Shown in pieces: positions 51,592 to 60,788 of a stretch of DNA of 64,000 bases. The stretch is from Candidatus Leucobacter sulfamidivorax (GTDB taxonomy: Bacteria; Actinomycetota; Actinomycetes; Actinomycetales; Microbacteriaceae): contig QZLF01000004.1 in assembly GCA_016771945.1 (NCBI GenBank), forward strand, positions 265,437 to 329,436, read 5' to 3'. The notes under the pieces are model-generated. The model was not told the origin of the DNA, did no database searches, and was given only the letters and a program-made list of their open reading frames with translations. The translations under genes were made by a program, and so were the position numbers. Numbering within the stretch: position 1 is the first letter of the stretch; the number at the start of each line of letters is the position of its first letter.

Positions 51592-52188
51592 ATGAAGTTG
51601 ATCGCGCTGACGGGTGGAATCGCCTCGGGGAAATCGACCGTCGCCCGCAGGCTGGCCGAGCACGGAGCCGTGCACATCGACGCCGACGGGCTGGCGCGAG
51701 AGGTCGTGGAGCCGGGGACGGCCGGCCTCGCCGCGATCCGCGGACGCTTCGGGGACGGCGTGCTGGGCGCCGACGGGGCGCTCGACCGACCGGCCCTCGG
51801 GGCGCTCGTGTTCGCGGATCCGGAGGCGCTCGCCGATCTCAACGCGATCGTGCACCCGGCGGTGCGCGAACTCTTCGAGCGGCGCATCCGCGAGGCGGGG
51901 GCGGCCGATCCGCACGCCGTGGTGGTCTACGACGTGCCGCTGCTCGTCGAGGCCGAGCCCGGTCTCGAGTGGGACCTGGTGATCGTCACGGAGGCGCCGG
52001 CCGAGACGCGGGTGCAGCGGATGGTCGAGCTGCGCGGCATGACCCGGGAGGATGCGGAGCGGCGCATCGCCAATCAGGCGAGCGACGAGGCGCGGCGGGC
52101 GATCGCCGACGTCGTGATCGACACGGGCGGCACCGAGGCGCGCACGATCGAGCAGGTCGACGAGCTCTGGGAGAGGCTCGCGCCCTGA
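51592..52188 (+). CDS. coaE: Dephospho-CoA kinase
   Basis: Last step of coenzyme A synthesis; 198 residues. The P-loop is GGIASGKST at residues 8-16, followed by HIDADGLAREV, VVYDVPLLVEA and ASDEARRAIADVVIDT. It lacks the extra C-terminal UPF0157 domain fused in mycobacterial CoaE. ATG 51592 is supported by the family start and -10 spacing. Upstream sit two hairpins and an echo of its own 5' end. Confidence 0.95.
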   Translation: MKLIALTGGIASGKSTVARRLAEHGAVHIDADGLAREVVEPGTAGLAAIRGRFGDGVLGADGALDRPALGALVFADPEALADLNAIVHPAVRELFERRIREAGAADPHAVVVYDVPLLVEAEPGLEWDLVIVTEAPAETRVQRMVELRGMTREDAERRIANQASDEARRAIADVVIDTGGTEARTIEQVDELWERLAP

Positions 52189-52213
52189 GGTCGCCGCTGT
52201 CGAGACGCTGCGG

Positions 52214-52825
52214 TCAGCCCCGCGCGAACTCGGCGAACCAGTTCAGCTGGAACTGGGCGACCGCCGCGACCACGAGCACGTTGACGAGCACGATCACCCA
52301 GGCCCAGGCGGCCAGGCCCCGCCACCGGCTGCGCGCGCTCTCGGACAGCGGGATCTCGCCGGAGGCGTAGGGCCAGCCCAGGCTGAACCACCACAGCGGG
52401 ATCATCACGGCCCAGGCCACCATGCACCAGGGGCACAGCGTGCCGAGCGAGAAGATGCTCTGGTACTGCAGCCAGCACACGAACACGAAGCCGCCGAGCA
52501 GCCCGAGCTGGTACAGCCACCAGAACCAGGCGCGGAAGCGGGCGCCCGCGAGCAGGGCCACGCCGACGGCGATCGGCGCGACGAAGGCCGACACGCCGAT
52601 GATGGTGTTGCTGAAGCCGAAGAGCGATCCCTGCCAGGAGTCCATGTTAGGACCGCAGGTGACGAGGATGCTGACCGAGCAGTTCGGCACGTAGTCGGGA
52701 TCCCGCAGCACCTTGATGTACTCGGTGAGCAGCTCGAAGGAGGCGATCCAGCCGACGACGCCGGCGACGATGCTGAAGATCGCGAAGGCGATGCGTCGCC
52801 CGGGCCTGCTCGTCTCAGTGCGCAT
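52214..52825 (-). CDS. Vitamin K epoxide reductase (VKOR)-family protein
   Basis: A 203-residue inner-membrane protein with about five helices. The redox motif CPWC lies near residue 134. Loop cysteines in NCSVSILVTCGPN (about residues 48-57) complete the VKOR set. Bacterial VKOR reoxidises a DsbA-like thiol oxidase outside the membrane and passes electrons to quinone, driving disulfide formation in secreted proteins. No DsbA domain is fused. The cytoplasmic Rv2466c-type protein at 1.1 kb is not the obvious partner. A minus-strand TAGGAT lies 6 bases before the ATG. Confidence 0.9.
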   Translation of the reverse strand: MRTETSRPGRRIAFAIFSIVAGVVGWIASFELLTEYIKVLRDPDYVPNCSVSILVTCGPNMDSWQGSLFGFSNTIIGVSAFVAPIAVGVALLAGARFRAWFWWLYQLGLLGGFVFVCWLQYQSIFSLGTLCPWCMVAWAVMIPLWWFSLGWPYASGEIPLSESARSRWRGLAAWAWVIVLVNVLVVAAVAQFQLNWFAEFARG

Positions 52826-52831
52826 GAGGCG

Positions 52832-52837
52832 ATCCTA
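52832..52837 (-). promoter_or_regulatory. Leaderless -10 (TAGGAT) of the VKOR gene
   Basis: Minus-strand TAGGAT lies 6 bases before the ATG at 52825. Confidence 0.5.
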
Positions 52838-52900
52838 CTGCGGGGGAGCGCCCGGAGGCTGCACCCCGGCTGGGCGTGACGCGGAGTCGCGCGGGCATGC

Positions 52901-53074
52901 CATAATGGAAGGCAGTACCCCGCGCGAATCAGCGCTCGGTACGAACAGTCTTCAGGTCGTACGACGACCGAGCAGGGGGCACCCGCCCCGTGCAGCACAG
53001 GTTTCGCGGTGGGAACGCCGCACAAGCAGAGTTTCCGGGCGGTTTTCCGTCCGGTTCAGAGGAGTACACCAGCA
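52901..53074 (+). promoter_or_regulatory. Promoter and structured leader of rne
   Basis: CATAAT (52901-52906) is a likely -10, giving a leader of about 160 bases. It contains an exact 7-bp stem GCTCGGT/ACCGAGC (52934-52940/52967-52973). A ribosome site AGAGGAG lies near the start codon. RNase E autoregulates through its leader in E. coli; whether this happens here is open. Confidence 0.5.
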
Positions 53075-55504
53075 ATGGTGAGTGAGCACGACGACACGAC
53101 TACAGATTCGAATAGCGCGGAAGCGGAGCAGTCGAGCGGCCTCGAGTCGGCCGGCTCGGTAGCGGCTGCGGAGCCTGCGGCGGTCGAGCCGGCCGCCGTC
53201 GAGGAGCCGGCTATGGCCGAGGATCCGACGGACGAGCAGCCGACTGCGGAGGGGGCCTCGGCGGCCGAGGAGCCGACTGTCGAGGCGCCCGCTGCGGCCG
53301 AGGAGTCGGTGACCGAGGAACCGGTGGCCGACGAGACCTCGGCCGAGGGACCGGCCGCAGAGGCGCCCGCGACTGATGAGGCCGCCGCAGAGGAGAAGCC
53401 CGGCGAGCCCGAGCTGATCCTGCCGATCGCCGAGATGAGCCCCGAGGAGCGCTTCCGCGCGACGACGCGGCTCATCTTCCTCGCGCCCGACGTGCCGCCG
53501 GTGCAGCCGCGCCAGCGCCGCGGCGATCTGCGCCAGCTCGACGAGCTGCTCGACCGGCAGTTCTCGCGCGGCGGACGCGGCGCCTTCGGCGAGGAGGACG
53601 ATCGCGACGAGCCCGACGAGGGGACCGGGACCCGCCGACGCCGGCGTTCGACCTCAGGCGAGGCGCCCGTCGACGACGAGCCCCGCCGCCCGCAGCGCCA
53701 GGCTCCGCTGATCACCGAACCCCAGAAGGTCAAGGGATCCACCCGCCTCGAGGCGAAGAAGCAGCGTCGCCGCGAGGGCCGCGACGCCGGCCGCCGCCGG
53801 CGCATGGTCATCACCGAGAGCGAGTTCCTCGCCCGTCGCGAGGCGGTGGACCGCGAGATGATCGTGCGCACGACCGCGGATCGCGTGCAGATCGGGGTGC
53901 TGGAGGACAAGGTGCTCGTCGAGCACTACGTCGCCCGCTCGAGCGAGACCTCGCTGATCGGCAACGTCTACCTGGGCCGGGTGCAGAACGTGCTGCCCAG
54001 CATGGAGGCCGCCTTCGTCGACATCGGCCGCGGGCGCAACGCCGTGCTCTACTCGGGCGAGGTCGACTGGAGCGAGTTCGAGGGAGGCGGATCCGCCCGT
54101 CGCATCGAGAACGCGCTCAAGCCGGGCGATCAGGTGCTCGTGCAGGTGACCAAGGACCCGGTCGGGCACAAGGGCGCGCGGCTCACCAGCCAGATCTCGC
54201 TCCCCGGCCGCTTCCTCGTCTACGTGCCCGGCGGCGCGATGAACGGCATCTCCCGGAAGCTCCCGGACACCGAGCGCGCGCGGCTGAAGAAGATCCTCAA
54301 GGAGGTGCTGCCCACCGGCGCCGGCGTGATCGTGCGCACCGCGGCCGAGGGCGCGACCGAGGAGCAGGTGACCGGCGACGTCGAGCGTCTCACCCGGCAG
54401 TGGGAGTCGATCCAGGCCCGCGTCGCGAAGGGTGGCGGCCCCCTGCTGCTGCACTCCGAGCCCGACATGCTCATCAAGATCGTGCGCGACGTCTTCAACG
54501 AGGACTTCCACCGCCTGATCATCGCGGGCCCGGACACCTACTCGACCATCGAGAACTACCTCTCGCAGGTGGCGCCCGAGCTGCTCGAACGGGTCGAGCG
54601 CTACGAGAGCGAGCGGGACATCTTCGACGAGTACCGCATCAGCGAGCAGATCGCGAAGGCGCTCGAGCGCAAGGTGTGGCTGCCCTCGGGCGGATCGCTC
54701 GTGATCGACCGCACCGAGGCGATGACCGTCGTCGACGTGAACACCGGCAAGTTCGTGGGCTCCGGGGGCAACCTCGAGGAGACCGTGACGAAGAACAACC
54801 TCGAGGCCGCCGAGGAGATCGTGCGCCAGCTGCGCCTGCGCGACATCGGCGGCATCATCGTGGTCGACTTCATCGACATGGTGCTCGAGTCGAACCGGGA
54901 TCTCGTGCTGCGCAGGCTGGTGGAGTGCCTGAGCCGCGACCGCACGAAGCACCAGGTCGCCGAGGTGACCTCGCTCGGCCTCGTGCAGATGACCCGCAAG
55001 AAGCTCGGCCTCGGGCTGCTCGAGTCGTTCAGCGAGCCCTGCGAGATCTGCGCCGGCCGCGGACTGATCGTGCACCACGAGCCCGTGGGCAAGCAGCAGT
55101 CGAACGGCGGCGGCTCGCGGGGCGGCAAGCGGAAGGGCTCGTCCCAGGCGAGCTCGAACGGCTCGAGCCACGCGGCCTCCGCGGCGCAGACGCACGCGAT
55201 CACCGAGGAGTCGCGCTCGATGCTCGCGAAGATCGCCGCGAAGACGATCCCGGGCGTCGCGGAGCATGCCGAGCACGTCGCGCATGTCGAGGCCCCCGCG
55301 GCTCCGGCCGTGGAGCCGAAGCCCGAGCCCGCCGTCGAGCTCACGCCGCAGCAGCTGCTCGACTCCGTGCTCGACGCGCTGCCCCAGGCGCCCGAGCCCG
55401 GCAAGCGGCGCCGGGCGGGGCGTCGGGCGTCGAGCGCCGAGACGCGTCACGGCGGGTCCGGCGAGGCGGCTTCGGCGGCGCGCGGCGTGGACCCGATCAT
55501 TTGA
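53075..55504 (+). CDS. rne: Ribonuclease E/G family endoribonuclease
   Basis: Main RNA-decay and rRNA-processing endonuclease; 809 residues. The N-terminal 120 residues are an Ala/Glu/Pro-rich disordered region with repeated AEEP-like units, then basic linkers. The S1 domain starts at about residue 300 (LIGNVYLGRVQNVLPSMEAA). The DNase I-like catalytic part has VVDVNTGKFVGSG and IIVVDFIDM, with catalytic aspartates. The zinc-link is CEICAGRG. The C-terminal tail is disordered. The position before rplU-rpmA-obg is conserved. Confidence 0.95.
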   Translation: MVSEHDDTTTDSNSAEAEQSSGLESAGSVAAAEPAAVEPAAVEEPAMAEDPTDEQPTAEGASAAEEPTVEAPAAAEESVTEEPVADETSAEGPAAEAPATDEAAAEEKPGEPELILPIAEMSPEERFRATTRLIFLAPDVPPVQPRQRRGDLRQLDELLDRQFSRGGRGAFGEEDDRDEPDEGTGTRRRRRSTSGEAPVDDEPRRPQRQAPLITEPQKVKGSTRLEAKKQRRREGRDAGRRRRMVITESEFLARREAVDREMIVRTTADRVQIGVLEDKVLVEHYVARSSETSLIGNVYLGRVQNVLPSMEAAFVDIGRGRNAVLYSGEVDWSEFEGGGSARRIENALKPGDQVLVQVTKDPVGHKGARLTSQISLPGRFLVYVPGGAMNGISRKLPDTERARLKKILKEVLPTGAGVIVRTAAEGATEEQVTGDVERLTRQWESIQARVAKGGGPLLLHSEPDMLIKIVRDVFNEDFHRLIIAGPDTYSTIENYLSQVAPELLERVERYESERDIFDEYRISEQIAKALERKVWLPSGGSLVIDRTEAMTVVDVNTGKFVGSGGNLEETVTKNNLEAAEEIVRQLRLRDIGGIIVVDFIDMVLESNRDLVLRRLVECLSRDRTKHQVAEVTSLGLVQMTRKKLGLGLLESFSEPCEICAGRGLIVHHEPVGKQQSNGGGSRGGKRKGSSQASSNGSSHAASAAQTHAITEESRSMLAKIAAKTIPGVAEHAEHVAHVEAPAAPAVEPKPEPAVELTPQQLLDSVLDALPQAPEPGKRRRAGRRASSAETRHGGSGEAASAARGVDPII

Positions 55505-55529
55505 CCGGCCGGTGCCGATAGGATAAAGT
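55501..55529 (+). promoter_or_regulatory. Promoter of rplU-rpmA
   Basis: TTGACC (55501-55506), a 17-base spacer and TAAAGT (55524-55529) form a strong promoter overlapping the rne stop codon. A leader of about 105 bases follows. Confidence 0.7.
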
Positions 55530-55640
55530 TGATCGTTGGTGTCACCCGGTAACGGGTTGCAACGAGACTTGGGTGCGCGCGGCGCGCTCTCAGGCCCGAA
55601 TCGGGGCCGCAGGTTCGTTTTCGAAGAAAAAGGTAGACAA

Positions 55641-55949
55641 GTGGTTTACGCAGTAGTGCGCACAAGCGGCCGTCAGGAGAAGGTCGAGGTCGGTTCGATC
55701 CTCACCGTCAACCGTGTTTCGGGTGACGACAAGGGCAAGCTCGAGCTTCCCGCGGTGCTGCTGGTCGACGGCGACGCCGTCACCACCGACGCCGCGGCTC
55801 TCGCCAAGGTCAAGGTCACCGCGGAGGTGCTCAACGACCTGCGCGGTCCGAAGATCGTGATCCAGAAGTACAAGAACAAGACCGGCTACAAGAAGCGCCA
55901 GGGTCACCGTCAGGATCTGACCCGCATCAAGATCACCGGCATCAAGTAG
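55641..55949 (+). CDS. rplU: 50S ribosomal protein L21
   Basis: A 102-residue large-subunit protein. [20 protein letters not shown] at the start and [14 protein letters not shown] near the end are diagnostic. The GTG start follows an AAAAAGG ribosome site. The frame is open upstream, but the family start is at this GTG. Confidence 0.97.
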   Translation: MVYAVVRTSGRQEKVEVGSILTVNRVSGDDKGKLELPAVLLVDGDAVTTDAAALAKVKVTAEVLNDLRGPKIVIQKYKNKTGYKKRQGHRQDLTRIKITGIK

Positions 55950-55983
55950 CCGGCACCCGTCACGGACTCGAGGAGACAGACAG

Positions 55984-56238
55984 ATGGCACACAAGAAGGG
56001 CGCAAGCTCGACTCGCAACGGCCGCGATTCCAACGCGCAGCGCCTCGGCGTCAAGCGCTTCGGCGGCCAGCAGGTGAACGCCGGTGAGATCATCGTCCGC
56101 CAGCGCGGCACCCACTTCCACCCGGGCGCCAACGTCGGCCGCGGCGGCGACGACACGCTGTTCGCCCTCGCCGCCGGTGCCGTCGAGTTCGGCAGCAAGG
56201 GCGGCCGCAAGGTCGTCAACATCGTCACCGCAGCCTGA
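55984..56238 (+). CDS. rpmA: 50S ribosomal protein L27
   Basis: An 84-residue protein near the peptidyl-transferase centre. [20 protein letters not shown] and [17 protein letters not shown] are the family signatures. There is no N-terminal cleavable extension of the staphylococcal type. A GAGGAGA site precedes the ATG, and a terminator follows the stop. Confidence 0.97.
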   Translation: MAHKKGASSTRNGRDSNAQRLGVKRFGGQQVNAGEIIVRQRGTHFHPGANVGRGGDDTLFALAAGAVEFGSKGGRKVVNIVTAA

Positions 56239-56252
56239 GGCGAGCGGTCGGC

Positions 56253-56280
56253 AGGGCGAGCTTCGGCTCGCCCTTTGCCG
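56253..56280 (+). terminator. Intrinsic terminator after rpmA
   Basis: AGGGCGAGC (56253-56261) pairs with GCTCGCCCT (56266-56274) through a TTCG tetraloop. The stem can extend by CGGCA/TGCCG, and short T runs follow. Confidence 0.85.
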
Positions 56281-56317
56281 TTTCCGGGATGGATTCCAGA
56301 CTGAGAGGGGCCGCGGC

Positions 56318-57823
56318 ATGGTGACGTTCGTGGACCAGGTGCAGCTGCACCTGCAGGCCGGCCGCGGCGGCAACGGCTGCGTGTCGATCAAGCGCGAGAA
56401 GTTCAAGCCGCTCGCCGGGCCCGACGGCGGCCAGGGCGGGCACGGCGGCGACATCGTGCTGCTCGCGGACCCCCAGGTCACGACCCTGCTCGACTACCAT
56501 CGCCGCCCGCATCGCACCGCCGAGAACGGCGGCTTCGGCATGGGCGACTACCGCTCGGGTACCGCGGGTGCCGAGCTGCTGCTGCCCGTGCCGGTGGGCA
56601 CCGTGGTCAAGGACGAGGCGGGAGAGACGCTCGTCGACCTCACTGAGCCCGGCACGCGCTTCGTCGTGGCCAAGGGCGGGATCGGCGGCCTCGGCAATTC
56701 GGCGCTCGCGAGCTCCAAGCGCAAGGCCCCCGGCTTCGCACTGCTCGGCACCGAGGGCTGGGCGGGCACGGTCACGCTCGAGCTCAAGACGATCGCCGAC
56801 GTGGCGCTCGTGGGCTACCCGAGCGCCGGCAAGTCGAGCCTCATCGCCGCGCTCAGCGCCGCGAAGCCGAAGATCGCCGACTACCCCTTTACGACGCTGC
56901 ACCCGAATCTCGGCGTGGTGCAGGTGGCGGACCACCGCTTCACCGTGGCCGACGTGCCGGGCCTCATCGAGGGCGCGAGCGAGGGGCGCGGCCTCGGCCT
57001 CGACTTCCTGCGCCACGTCGAGCGCTGCAGTGCGCTGCTCCACGTCCTCGACTGCGCGACCCTCGAACCGGGCCGCGATCCGCTCAGCGACCTCGAGGTC
57101 ATCCTGCACGAGCTCGCCGCCTACCCGGTTCCCGAGGGGCAGACCCCGCTCGTCGAGCGTCCGCAGCTCGTCGCCCTCAACAAGATCGACGTGCCCGAGG
57201 CCGCCGAGCTCGCGGCCTTCGTGCGGCCCGAGCTCGAGGCTCGCGGCTACCGCGTCTTCGAGATCTCGACGGTCTCGCACCAGGGACTGCGCGAGCTGGG
57301 CTTCGCGCTCGCCGAACTGGTCGAGGCGGCGCGCGCCGAGGCGGTCGCAGCCGAGGAGGATCGCCCGCGCATCGTGCTGCGCCCCAAGGCCGTCGACGAC
57401 GGCGGCTTCCGGGTCGTGACCGAGGGCGGCAGCTACGGCACGCTCTACCGGGTGCTGGGGGAGAAGCCCGAGCGCTGGGTCGAGCAGACCGACTTCGCCA
57501 ACGACGAGGCCGTCGGCTATCTCGCCGACCGCCTGCAGAAGCTGGGGATCGAGGACGCGCTCGTGAAGGCCGGCGCGACCGCCGGCTCGACCGTGGTGAT
57601 CGGGCCCGGCAGCGGCGTCGTCTTCGACTGGGAGCCCACCGTCACGAGCGCCGCCGAGGTGCAGATGGGTGCCCGCGGCTCCGATCTGCGCCTCGACCAG
57701 AGCGGTCGGCGGACGAACAAGGAGCGGCGCGTGGAGTACCACGACCGCATGGACGCGAAGTCCGAGGCGCGGGCCGAGCTCGAGCGGGAGCGCGAGGCCG
57801 GGATGTGGAGCGAGGAGCGATGA
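56318..57823 (+). CDS. obg: GTPase Obg/CgtA
   Basis: Ribosome-assembly and stress GTPase; 501 residues. The glycine-rich Obg fold includes [16 protein letters not shown] and [11 protein letters not shown]. The G domain includes [19 protein letters not shown] and NKID. The C-terminal OCT domain (about residues 360-440) and a charged tail complete the actinobacterial architecture. Its stop overlaps proB by ATGA. Confidence 0.96.
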   Translation: MVTFVDQVQLHLQAGRGGNGCVSIKREKFKPLAGPDGGQGGHGGDIVLLADPQVTTLLDYHRRPHRTAENGGFGMGDYRSGTAGAELLLPVPVGTVVKDEAGETLVDLTEPGTRFVVAKGGIGGLGNSALASSKRKAPGFALLGTEGWAGTVTLELKTIADVALVGYPSAGKSSLIAALSAAKPKIADYPFTTLHPNLGVVQVADHRFTVADVPGLIEGASEGRGLGLDFLRHVERCSALLHVLDCATLEPGRDPLSDLEVILHELAAYPVPEGQTPLVERPQLVALNKIDVPEAAELAAFVRPELEARGYRVFEISTVSHQGLRELGFALAELVEAARAEAVAAEEDRPRIVLRPKAVDDGGFRVVTEGGSYGTLYRVLGEKPERWVEQTDFANDEAVGYLADRLQKLGIEDALVKAGATAGSTVVIGPGSGVVFDWEPTVTSAAEVQMGARGSDLRLDQSGRRTNKERRVEYHDRMDAKSEARAELEREREAGMWSEER

Positions 57824-58617
57824 GCGAGACGCAGCAGGGGGCGCCCCGCTTCGCGGGCGAGCGCGTCGTGGTGAAGGTCGGCTCGTCGTCGGTGAGCGGC
57901 GACAACGCCGCGCAGATCCCCGCGCTCGTCGACCAGCTCGCCCGGCTGCACGCCGCCGGCTGCGAGGTGATCCTCGTCTCGAGCGGCGCGATCGCGACCG
58001 GCGTGCCGTTCCTGAAGCTCGATACGCGCCCCGACGACCTCGCCACGCAGCAGGCCGCGGCGGCCGTGGGCCAGAACATCCTCGTCAACCGCTACCAGCG
58101 CGCGCTCGGCGGGCACGAGATCGTAGCGGGCCAGGTGCTGCTCACCGCGCACGACATGGAGAACCCGACCCACCGCGGCAACGCCAAGCGCGCGATCGAG
58201 CGGCTGCTCGCCCTCGGCACGATACCGATCATCAACGAGAACGACACGGTTGCGACCCACGAGATCCGCTTCGGCGACAACGACCGCCTCGCGGCGCTCG
58301 TCGCGCGCCTCGTGCGAGCCGATCGACTGGTGCTGCTGAGCGACGTCGACGCCCTCTACACGGCGCCGCCGGCGCTGCCCGGGGCGCGGCGCATCGCGCA
58401 CGTGCCCTACGGCGACGAGCTCGCGGGCGTCGAGATCGGCGAGACCCAGTCGGGCTGGGGCACCGGGGGCGCCGCCACGAAGGTGGCGGCGGCGAGGCTC
58501 GCCGCCGAGGCCGGCACCGGCGTGCTGCTCACCGAGACCCGGCTGCTGGCCGAGGTGCTCGACGGGGCGGATCACGGCACGGTCTTCGAGCCCGCCCCCG
58601 CCGCGCCCGCCCGGTAG
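57820..58617 (+). CDS. proB: Glutamate 5-kinase lacking the PUA domain
   Basis: First step of proline synthesis; 265 residues. The amino-acid kinase fold has [42 protein letters not shown] and [13 protein letters not shown]. coli and M. tuberculosis ProB are about 370 residues with a C-terminal PUA domain, which is missing here. The stop codon lies within the -10 box of proA, so no hidden extension is likely. It is coupled to obg. Confidence 0.94.
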   Translation: MSETQQGAPRFAGERVVVKVGSSSVSGDNAAQIPALVDQLARLHAAGCEVILVSSGAIATGVPFLKLDTRPDDLATQQAAAAVGQNILVNRYQRALGGHEIVAGQVLLTAHDMENPTHRGNAKRAIERLLALGTIPIINENDTVATHEIRFGDNDRLAALVARLVRADRLVLLSDVDALYTAPPALPGARRIAHVPYGDELAGVEIGETQSGWGTGGAATKVAAARLAAEAGTGVLLTETRLLAEVLDGADHGTVFEPAPAAPAR

Positions 58618-58620
58618 ACT
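58615..58620 (+). promoter_or_regulatory. Leaderless -10 of proA (TAGACT)
   Basis: TAGACT contains the proB stop TAG and ends 6 bases before the ATG at 58627. Confidence 0.55.
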
Positions 58621-58626
58621 GGCGGG

Positions 58627-59877
58627 ATGAGCACCGATCCCTTCCTCGACCGGTTGCAGCGGGCCCGCACGGCCGCGCGCAGCCTGGCCACCGTCACGAC
58701 CGCGCAGAAGAACGCGGCCCTCGCCGCGATCGCCGATGCCATCGAGGCCTCGGTGCCGCAGGTCGTCGAGGCGAACGCCGAGGATCTGCGGCGCGGCCGC
58801 GAGTCGGGCATGGCCGAGGGGCTGCTGGACCGCCTGCTGCTCGACGAGAAGCGCCTGCAGGGCCTCGCCGCCGCGGTGCGCGAGGTGATCGCGCTGCCCG
58901 ACCCCGTGGGGCAGATCGTGCGCGGCAGCACCCTCGCCAACGGCATCCAGATCTCGCAGGTGCGCGTGCCCTTCGGCGTGGTCGGCGCCATCTACGAGGC
59001 GCGCCCCAACGTCACCGTCGACATCGCCGCCCTCGCCCTGAAGAGCGGCAACGGCGCGGTGCTGCGCGGCGGCACCGCCGCCGAGAGCTCGAACCGGGTG
59101 CTCGTCGAGGTGATCCAGCGCGCGATCTCGAGCGTCGGCCTCCAGGGCGACGCGGTGCAGACCGTGGACGAGTTCGGGCGCGAGGGCGCGACCCGGCTCA
59201 TGCGCGCCAGGGGATACGTGGACGTGCTGATCCCGCGCGGATCCGCGGGGCTCATCTCGACCGTGGTGAACGAGTCGACCGTCCCCGTGATCGAGACCGG
59301 CGCGGGCATCGTGCACGTCTTCGTCGACGCGAGCGCCGACGAGGAGAAGGCGGCCGCGATCGTGCGGAACGCGAAGACTCACCGGCCGAGCGTGTGCAAC
59401 GCGGCCGAGACCCTGCTCGTGCACCGCGACGCCGCCGAGCGTCTGCTGCCGCGCCTCGCGCGCGAACTGCAGGAGGCGAGCGTCGTGCTGCACGGCGACG
59501 AGGGCGCGCGCTCCCTCGTGCCGGGGCTCGGCGCCGCGAGCGAGGAGGTCTGGGAGACCGAGCACCTCGCGCTCGAGATGGGGGTCAGGATCGTCGACTC
59601 CCTCGACGAGGCGATCGCGCACATCGACCGCTACAGCACGCACCACACCGAGTCGATCGTCACCGAGGACTACGAGAGCGCCCAGCGCTTCCTCGCCGAG
59701 GTCGACTCGGCCGTGGTGATGGTGAACGCCTCGACGCGCTTCACCGACGGCGGCGAGTTCGGCTTCGGCGCCGAGGTGGGCATCTCGACCCAGAAACTGC
59801 ACGCCCGCGGGCCGATGGGGCTGCAGGAGCTCACGAGCACGAAGTGGCTCGTGCGCGGCAACGGCCAGATCCGCTAG
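58627..59877 (+). CDS. proA: Gamma-glutamyl phosphate reductase
   Basis: Second step of proline synthesis, reducing gamma-glutamyl phosphate; 416 residues, aldehyde-dehydrogenase fold. VRVPFGVVGAIYEARPNVTV, KSGNGAVLRGG and THRPSVCNAAETLL with the catalytic Cys are present, and FGFGAEVGISTQKLHARGPM is the family signature. Confidence 0.97.
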   Translation: MSTDPFLDRLQRARTAARSLATVTTAQKNAALAAIADAIEASVPQVVEANAEDLRRGRESGMAEGLLDRLLLDEKRLQGLAAAVREVIALPDPVGQIVRGSTLANGIQISQVRVPFGVVGAIYEARPNVTVDIAALALKSGNGAVLRGGTAAESSNRVLVEVIQRAISSVGLQGDAVQTVDEFGREGATRLMRARGYVDVLIPRGSAGLISTVVNESTVPVIETGAGIVHVFVDASADEEKAAAIVRNAKTHRPSVCNAAETLLVHRDAAERLLPRLARELQEASVVLHGDEGARSLVPGLGAASEEVWETEHLALEMGVRIVDSLDEAIAHIDRYSTHHTESIVTEDYESAQRFLAEVDSAVVMVNASTRFTDGGEFGFGAEVGISTQKLHARGPMGLQELTSTKWLVRGNGQIR

Positions 59878-59917
59878 CCGCCGCGCGGGCCTGCGCGGCC
59901 GGATACCGCGAACCCGC

Positions 59918-59923
59918 TAGACT
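59918..59923 (+). promoter_or_regulatory. -10 (TAGACT) upstream of the 72-residue gene
   Basis: TAGACT lies 40 bases before the ATG at 59964 and may start the nadD-rsfS transcript. Confidence 0.45.
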
Positions 59924-59963
59924 TGAACCGTTCAACCCACCGACACGATTGCAGGGAAACCCG

Positions 59964-60182
59964 ATGTCTGTTCTCGCCACCATCGCCGTCGCCGCAGAAG
60001 AGGGCCACGGGCACGTCGTCAACGAGCTCTGGTTCCCGGCTCCGCTGTTCGGCCTGATCATGCTGGTGTTCTTCATCGCGCTCGCGATCGTGACCTTCAG
60101 CTTCCGAGACGTCGCCAACCGCCACGCCGAGAAGGCCGAGGCGTACGCCCGCGAGCACGGCGAAGCGACGTCCCACCACTGA
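59964..60182 (+). CDS. Small membrane protein of unknown function
   Basis: A 72-residue protein with one transmembrane helix at about residues 25-48 (PLFGLIMLVFFIALAIVTFS), a His-containing N-terminus and a charged C-terminus. Small proteins of this kind lie between proA and nadD in related actinobacteria. A GCAGGGAAA stretch may serve as ribosome site. It ends 3 bases before nadD. Confidence 0.75.
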   Translation: MSVLATIAVAAEEGHGHVVNELWFPAPLFGLIMLVFFIALAIVTFSFRDVANRHAEKAEAYAREHGEATSHH

Positions 60183-60185
60183 CCC

Positions 60186-60788
60186 ATGGCGTCACCACGG
60201 CGCCGCATCGGGGTGATGGGCGGCACCTTCGATCCGATCCACCACGGCCACCTCGTGGCTGCGAGCGAGGTCGCTCAGAGCTTCGCCCTCGACGAGGTCA
60301 TATTCGTCCCCACCGGGCAGCCCTGGCAGAAGTCCGGCGTCTCGCCGAGCGAGCACCGCTACCTCATGACCGTCATCGCGACCGCCTCCAACCCGCGGTT
60401 CACGGTGAGCCGGGTCGACATCGACCGGGAGGGCCCCACCTACACGGTCGACACGCTGCGCGATCTGCGGGAGCAGCTGCCGGACGCCGAGCTGTTCTTC
60501 ATCTCCGGGGCCGACGCCGTCGAGCAGATCGTGAGTTGGAAGGACGTCGACCAGCTCTGGAGCCTCGCGCACTTCATCGCCGTGACCCGGCCGGGGCACG
60601 AGCTGTCGCTTTCTGGATTGTCGGGCGAACATGTAAGTTTGTTGGAAGTACCTGCGTTGGCGATCTCATCGACCGACTGCCGCAGCCGCGTCGCCCGTGG
60701 ATACCCCGTGTGGTACCTCGTGCCCGACGGGGTGGTGCAGTACATCGCCAAGCACGATCTGTACACCGATGGAATGGTTGAGGCATGA
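60186..60788 (+). CDS. nadD: Nicotinate-nucleotide adenylyltransferase
   Basis: Makes nicotinate adenine dinucleotide in NAD synthesis; 200 residues. The nucleotidyl-transferase motif is [15 protein letters not shown] near residues 9-23, and the C-terminal [13 protein letters not shown] matches the ISST.IR signature. A short patch at 60610-60655 (codons for [13 protein letters not shown]) is much more AT-rich than the surroundings. The stop overlaps the next ATG. Confidence 0.95.
   Translation: MASPRRRIGVMGGTFDPIHHGHLVAASEVAQSFALDEVIFVPTGQPWQKSGVSPSEHRYLMTVIATASNPRFTVSRVDIDREGPTYTVDTLRDLREQLPDAELFFISGADAVEQIVSWKDVDQLWSLAHFIAVTRPGHELSLSGLSGEHVSLLEVPALAISSTDCRSRVARGYPVWYLVPDGVVQYIAKHDLYTDGMVEA

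Noticed and set aside
55536-55640. In-frame extension of L21 upstream to a TTG at the predicted transcription start
   Set aside because: L21 proteins start at the GTG at 55641, which has a ribosome site. The extension has no homology I recognise.
57517-59802. Long antisense open frame over obg, proB and proA
   Set aside because: Same antisense effect of GC-rich codons; it crosses three well-supported genes.
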